In this document: positions 5,943 to 10,002 of the stretch, one piece after another
How the letters are laid out: each line of letters starts with the position of its first letter
How positions within the stretch are numbered: the first letter of the stretch is position 1
Origin: an uncultured Eubacteriales bacterium
Lineage (GTDB): Bacteria; Bacillota; Clostridia; Oscillospirales; Oscillospiraceae
Assembly (NCBI GenBank): GCA_900321335.1
Contig: ONVR01000348.1
Location: forward strand, 1-10,002
Reading direction: 5' to 3'
Length of the DNA: 10,002 nt
Made by a program: the position numbers and the translations under genes
Notes under the pieces: generated by a model
What the model was told of the DNA's origin: nothing
Database searches by the model: none
Seen by the model: only the letters and a program-made list of their open reading frames with translations

Positions 5943-8900
5943 ATGCCACTTAACAGAGAGATCAAAAAAGTTATGGTCATCGGGTCCGGCCCCATCGTCA
6001 TCGGCCAGGCGGCGGAGTTTGACTATGCCGGCACCCAGGCCTGCCGTGCCCTGAAGGAGGACGGTATCGAGGTGGTGCTGGTCAACTCCAACCCGGCCAC
6101 CATCATGACGGACAACGCCATGGCCGACAAAATCTACATCGAACCGCTGACCCTGCCCGTCCTCAAGCGCATCATCGAAAAGGAGAAGCCCGACAGCCTG
6201 CTGTCCACTCTGGGCGGCCAGACAGGACTGACCTTGTCCATGCAGCTTGCCAAGGACGGCTTTCTCAAAAGCCACAACGTGCGCCTGCTGGGCGCCCGGC
6301 CCGAGACCATAGACAAGGCCGAGGACCGGCAGATGTTCAAGGACACCATGCAGGCCATCGGCCAGCCCGTGATCCCCTCCAAGGTGGTCACCGCCGTGGA
6401 GGACGCCGTGGCGTTTTCCCATGAGATCGGTTTTCCGCTGATCATCCGGCCGGCCTTCACCCTGGGAGGCACCGGCGGCGGCATCGTGAACAACGAGGCG
6501 GAGCTCCGGGAGATCGCCGGAAACGGCATCCGCATGAGCCCCATCGGCCAGATCCTGGTGGAGCAGTCCGTAGCCGGTTGGAAGGAGATCGAGTTTGAGG
6601 TCATGCGGGACGCCGGCGGCAACGCCATCACCATCTGCTCCATGGAGAACCTGGACCCGGTGGGCGTCCACACCGGCGACTCCATCGTCATCGCTCCGGC
6701 TGTGACCCTGTCGGACCGGGAGTACCAGATGCTCCGGACGGCAGCCCTGAACATCATCAATTCCCTGGAGGTGGAGGGCGGCTGCAACTGCCAGTTTGCC
6801 CTGAACCCGGACTCCTTTGAGTATATGGTCATCGAGGTCAATCCCCGTGTGTCCCGTTCTTCCGCCCTGGCCTCCAAGGCCACGGGCTATCCCATCGCCA
6901 AGGTGGCCACCAAGATCGCCATCGGCTATGAGCTCTCGGAGATCAAAAACGCCGTTACGGGCAAGACCAGCGCCTGCTTTGAGCCGGCCCTGGACTACGT
7001 GGTGGTCAAGTTCCCCAAATGGCCCTTTGACAAGTTCGTCTACGCCAAGCGGGATCTGGGCACCCAGATGAAGGCCACCGGCGAGGTCATGTCCATCGGC
7101 ACCAGCTTTGAGCAGGCCATTATGAAGTCTGTCCGGGGCGCCGAGATCGGACACATGAGCCTCCGGGACAAAAAGTGCGCCGGCCAGGACACGGAGACCA
7201 TCCGCGCCCGGCTCCACGACTGCACCGACGAGCGGATCTTCGTGGTCTACGAGGCCATTGCCCGGGGCATCCCCCTGGAGGAGATCCACGGGATCACGAA
7301 GATCGATATGTGGTTCCTCAGTAAGCTGAAGAACCTGACGGATATGGACAAGGCCCTGGCTGCCGGCTGGGACGGAGAGCTGTACCACAAGGCCAAGCGC
7401 ATGGGCTATCCCGACAGCGTCATTGAGGAGCTCTCCGGAAAAACGGTGGACAAGCCTGAGCGGGCCGTGTTCAAAATGGTGGACACCTGCGCCGCGGAGT
7501 TCTCCGCCGAAACGCCTTATTTCTACTCCACCTACGATGAGGAAAATGAGGCGGCGGAGTTTATCCAGGCTCATCCCACGGAGAAAAAGACCATCATTGT
7601 GTTCGGCTCCGGCCCCATCCGCATCGGTCAGGGCATCGAGTTCGACTACGCTTCCGTCCACTGCGTCTGGGCCCTGAAAAAGGCGGGCTACGAGGTGGTT
7701 ATCGTCAACAACAACCCGGAGACCGTTTCCACGGACTTCGACACGGCAAACCGGCTTTATTTCGAGCCACTGACCAACGAGGACGTGTGGAACATCATCG
7801 AGACGGAAAAGCCCTACGGCGTGGTCGTGGCCTTCGGCGGACAGACCGCCATCAAGCTCACGGCCTTCCTGGACAGAAACGGCGTGCGGATCCTGGGCAC
7901 CAGCGCCGACAGCATCGACGCCGCCGAGGACCGGGAGCGCTTTGACGAGCTGCTGGAGAGCCTGCACATCGCCCGGCCAAAGGGCGAAACCGTCATGACC
8001 GAGCAGGAGGCCATCGAGGCCGCCAACCGGGTGGGCTACCCGGTGCTCATGCGCCCGTCCTACGTGCTGGGCGGCCAGAACATGATCATCGCCTTCTCCG
8101 ACGAGGACATCCACGAGTACATGAAGATCATTCTGGCCCAGAACATCGAAAACCCCGTTCTCATCGACAAGTATCTCCAGGGCGTGGAGCTGGAGGTTGA
8201 CGCCATCTGCGATGGGGAGGACATCCTCATCCCCGGCATCATGGAGCACATCGAGCGCACGGGCATTCACTCCGGCGACTCCATCGCCGTGTATCCCGCC
8301 TGGAAGATCGACGATGCCATGCGCCGGACCATCGAGCAGAGCACCAAGCAGCTGGCCGTTGCCCTCAAGACCGTGGGGCTGGTGAACATCCAGTACCTCA
8401 TCAACGACGCCGACGGCAAGCTCTATATCATTGAGGTCAACCCCCGTTCCTCCCGCACCATTCCCTACATCAGCAAGGTCACCGGCGTACCCATGGTGGA
8501 TCTTGCCACCCGGTGTATGCTGGGGGAGCGGCTCCGGGATATGGGCTACGGCATCGGCCTGCACAAGAAGTCCCCGTATTTTGCCGTCAAAGTTCCCGTG
8601 TTCAGCTTTGAAAAGCTCATCAACGTGGACACCCACCTGGGGCCGGAGATGAAATCCACCGGTGAGGTCCTGGGCGTGGCCGCCACCCGGGAGGAGGCGC
8701 TGTACAAGGGCCTGCGGGCGGCGGGCTACAAGCTGGAGAAAACCGGCGGCGTGTTCGTCACTGTCCGGGACCGGGACAAGGCCGAGATGATCCACGTGAC
8801 CAAGAAATTTGCCGACCTGGGCTTTGCCATTTACGCTACCGCCGGCACGGCGGCCGCTCTGAAGACCATCGGCATCGAGGCCCAGGTTGTATGCAAGATC

Positions 8901-9992
8901 AGCGAAGGCCCCGACAACGGCATCGCCCTCATTGAAAGCGGCAAGGTGGACTACATCATCTCCACCTCCACCAGGGGCCGGATCCCCACCCTGGACAGCG
9001 TGAAGATCCGGCGCAAGGCCGTGGAGCGGTCCATTCCCTGCTTGACCTCCATCGACACGGCCAACGCCGTGGCCGACTGCCTGGCCTGCCGGTATTCCCA
9101 GTCCTCCATTGAGCTGGTGGATATCAACAACATGCGCAAATCCAAGCGGAAAATGACCTTCACCAAGATGCAGACCTGCAGCAACGACTATATCTATGTG
9201 GACTGCTGCCGGGAAAATCAGACCATCAACAGCCCCGGCAGCCTGGCCATCCGTCTGTCGGACCGGCACACAGGCATCGGCAGCGACGGCATGGTCATCA
9301 TCCGGCCCTCGGAGATCGCCGACGCCGCCGTGGACGTATACAACTCCGACGGCACCTATGGCGGCCTGGGGGGCAACGCCCTGCGCTGCGTGGCCAAATA
9401 CCTGTATGACAACGGCCTCGTCCGGGGGGATTCGATCACCGTGGAGGCTGACGGCAGCGTCAAGAGCATGAAGGTCTATACCACCGGCGGCAAGGTATCC
9501 TCCGTCACGGTGGACATGGGCAAGGCCGTGCTGGACCCGGCACACGTTCCCGTCCTGCTGGACGGGGAGCGGGTCATCAGCCGCAAGGTGGACGTGGCCG
9601 GCGGCAAATACGAGATCACCTGCGTCTCCGTGGGCAATCCCCACTGCGTGGTGTTCATGCATAATCTGCACGATCTGGACATCGCCCATATCGGTCCCCG
9701 ATTTGAGCACGACCCCCTGTTCCCGGAGCGGACCAATACGGAGTTCGTTCTGGTGCTCGATGCCAACACCCTGTCCGTCCGGGTGTGGGAGCGGGGCAAC
9801 GGCGAGACCATGGCCTGCGGCACCGGCGCCTGCGCCGCGGTGGTGGCCGCGGTGGAAAACGGCTACTGCAAAAAGGACACGGACGTGACCGTCAAGCTCA
9901 AGGGCGGCGATCTGAAGGTCCGCTACACCGATGAGGGCGTGTTTATGACGGGCGACGCCAACACCTGCTACGACGGCGTGGTGGAGATCTGA
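5943..9992 (+). CDS. carB: Carbamoyl-phosphate synthase large subunit fused to a diaminopimelate epimerase-like domain
   Basis: The N-terminal 1070 residues are a complete CarB, which uses two ATP, bicarbonate and ammonia from the CarA glutaminase to make carbamoyl phosphate for pyrimidine and arginine synthesis in the cytosol. Visible parts are the carboxyphosphate ATP-grasp half (1-400; SGPIVIGQAAEFDYAG, Arg129, Arg169 in IIRPAFTLGGTGGG, EVNPRVSRSS with Glu298, Asn300, Arg302), the oligomerisation region (about 400-550), the duplicated carbamoyl-phosphate half (550-935; SGPIRIGQGIEFDY, LMRPSYVLGG with Arg704, EVNPRSSRT with Glu831, Asn833) and the methylglyoxal-synthase-like allosteric domain (935-1060; ATAGTAAAL). 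Residues 1071-1349 are a full DapF-type fold. All CarB motifs look intact. The gene has its own promoter and diverges from the exporter operon; no carA lies in the window, so the glutaminase must be encoded elsewhere. A single-base error at 9150-9153 would create the fusion artificially. Confidence 0.95.
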   Translation: MPLNREIKKVMVIGSGPIVIGQAAEFDYAGTQACRALKEDGIEVVLVNSNPATIMTDNAMADKIYIEPLTLPVLKRIIEKEKPDSLLSTLGGQTGLTLSMQLAKDGFLKSHNVRLLGARPETIDKAEDRQMFKDTMQAIGQPVIPSKVVTAVEDAVAFSHEIGFPLIIRPAFTLGGTGGGIVNNEAELREIAGNGIRMSPIGQILVEQSVAGWKEIEFEVMRDAGGNAITICSMENLDPVGVHTGDSIVIAPAVTLSDREYQMLRTAALNIINSLEVEGGCNCQFALNPDSFEYMVIEVNPRVSRSSALASKATGYPIAKVATKIAIGYELSEIKNAVTGKTSACFEPALDYVVVKFPKWPFDKFVYAKRDLGTQMKATGEVMSIGTSFEQAIMKSVRGAEIGHMSLRDKKCAGQDTETIRARLHDCTDERIFVVYEAIARGIPLEEIHGITKIDMWFLSKLKNLTDMDKALAAGWDGELYHKAKRMGYPDSVIEELSGKTVDKPERAVFKMVDTCAAEFSAETPYFYSTYDEENEAAEFIQAHPTEKKTIIVFGSGPIRIGQGIEFDYASVHCVWALKKAGYEVVIVNNNPETVSTDFDTANRLYFEPLTNEDVWNIIETEKPYGVVVAFGGQTAIKLTAFLDRNGVRILGTSADSIDAAEDRERFDELLESLHIARPKGETVMTEQEAIEAANRVGYPVLMRPSYVLGGQNMIIAFSDEDIHEYMKIILAQNIENPVLIDKYLQGVELEVDAICDGEDILIPGIMEHIERTGIHSGDSIAVYPAWKIDDAMRRTIEQSTKQLAVALKTVGLVNIQYLINDADGKLYIIEVNPRSSRTIPYISKVTGVPMVDLATRCMLGERLRDMGYGIGLHKKSPYFAVKVPVFSFEKLINVDTHLGPEMKSTGEVLGVAATREEALYKGLRAAGYKLEKTGGVFVTVRDRDKAEMIHVTKKFADLGFAIYATAGTAAALKTIGIEAQVVCKISEGPDNGIALIESGKVDYIISTSTRGRIPTLDSVKIRRKAVERSIPCLTSIDTANAVADCLACRYSQSSIELVDINNMRKSKRKMTFTKMQTCSNDYIYVDCCRENQTINSPGSLAIRLSDRHTGIGSDGMVIIRPSEIADAAVDVYNSDGTYGGLGGNALRCVAKYLYDNGLVRGDSITVEADGSVKSMKVYTTGGKVSSVTVDMGKAVLDPAHVPVLLDGERVISRKVDVAGGKYEITCVSVGNPHCVVFMHNLHDLDIAHIGPRFEHDPLFPERTNTEFVLVLDANTLSVRVWERGNGETMACGTGACAAVVAAVENGYCKKDTDVTVKLKGGDLKVRYTDEGVFMTGDANTCYDGVVEI
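9153..9992 (+). other. dapF: DapF-like epimerase domain of the fusion, first catalytic Cys replaced by Gly
   Basis: This 279-residue part has the normal length of diaminopimelate epimerase, which converts LL- to meso-diaminopimelate for lysine and peptidoglycan using two cysteines as acid and base. It begins MTFTKMQ, as free-standing DapF proteins do. Conserved elements (fusion numbering) are SNDYIYVD (1080-1087), SDRHTGIGSDG (1106-1116), NSDG (1134-1137), GNPH (1231-1234), ERTNTEF (1262-1268), WERGNGET (1282-1289) and the second catalytic Cys1292 in ACGTGACA. The first catalytic Cys, expected in the MCGNAIRC-type motif, is Gly1143 (codon GGG at 9369-9371, in GLGGNALRC), and the preceding SEAE-type residues are also changed (TYGG). 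The rest of the pocket looks preserved, so the domain is not simply decaying, but normal two-base epimerisation is not expected. An independent start at 9153 is possible, though only a weak AAGCGGAAA precedes it. Confidence 0.88.
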
Positions 9993-10002
9993 CGGGCCCC
10001 CG

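Noticed and set aside
5943..8780. Internal repeat within carB as a possible duplication artefact
   Set aside because: The two similar halves (residues 1-400 and 550-935) are the ancient duplication present in all CarB proteins.
9360..9390. Frameshift in the G-run (9368-9373) as the cause of the lost catalytic Cys
   Set aside because: The conserved motifs on both sides are in the same frame and neither alternative frame gives a Cys at the required place.
5892..9710. Open frame of 1272 codons on the minus strand opposite carB
   Set aside because: It is antisense to a clearly real gene, has a His/Gly/Asp/Val-rich composition typical of shadow frames in GC-rich genes, no ribosome binding site and no recognisable domain.

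Overview
The window looks like a GC-rich, low-motility Firmicutes chromosome segment, most likely a gut Clostridia/Oscillospiraceae-type genome. This is an inference from strong GGAGG-type ribosome binding sites, sigma-A-like promoters, GC-rich third codon positions, Mu/XkdT-type prophage tail genes and a MarR-controlled heterodimeric ABC exporter. No marker gene fixes the species.

Region 1 (1-1443, + strand) is the 3' end of a phage tail/baseplate operon: a baseplate J-like protein cut by the window edge, then a YmfQ/Mu gp48-like tail protein joined to it by an ATGA overlap. No tail fibre, holin or lysin gene follows. Region 2 (1444-1549) holds an 18-bp perfect hairpin flanked by an A-run and a T-run, a two-way terminator separating the phage genes from the convergent operon.

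Region 3 (1550-5714, - strand) is a three-gene operon: a MarR-family regulator, then two ABC exporter half-transporters. The two ATPase halves have complementary defects. The first has Asp and Gln in place of the catalytic Glu and switch His, and the second has a changed signature motif. This is the pattern of heterodimeric exporters such as TM287/288, BmrCD and LmrCD. A near-consensus promoter, with a palindrome touching its -10 box, lies directly in front of the regulator and suggests autorepression.

Region 4 (5715-5942) is a short AT-rich divergent intergenic stretch with promoters facing both ways. Region 5 (5943-9992, + strand) is the most unusual part: one open frame of 1349 codons encoding a full-length carbamoyl-phosphate synthase large subunit (residues 1-1070) followed without a linker by a full-length diaminopimelate epimerase-like domain (residues 1071-1349). 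In the epimerase part the first of the two catalytic cysteines is replaced by glycine. At the junction, removing one A from a run of four would restore a carB stop codon overlapping the dapF start as ATGA. The fusion is therefore one base away from an ordinary overlapping gene pair. It is either a recent fusion or a homopolymer sequencing error. The last ten bases hold nothing recognisable.
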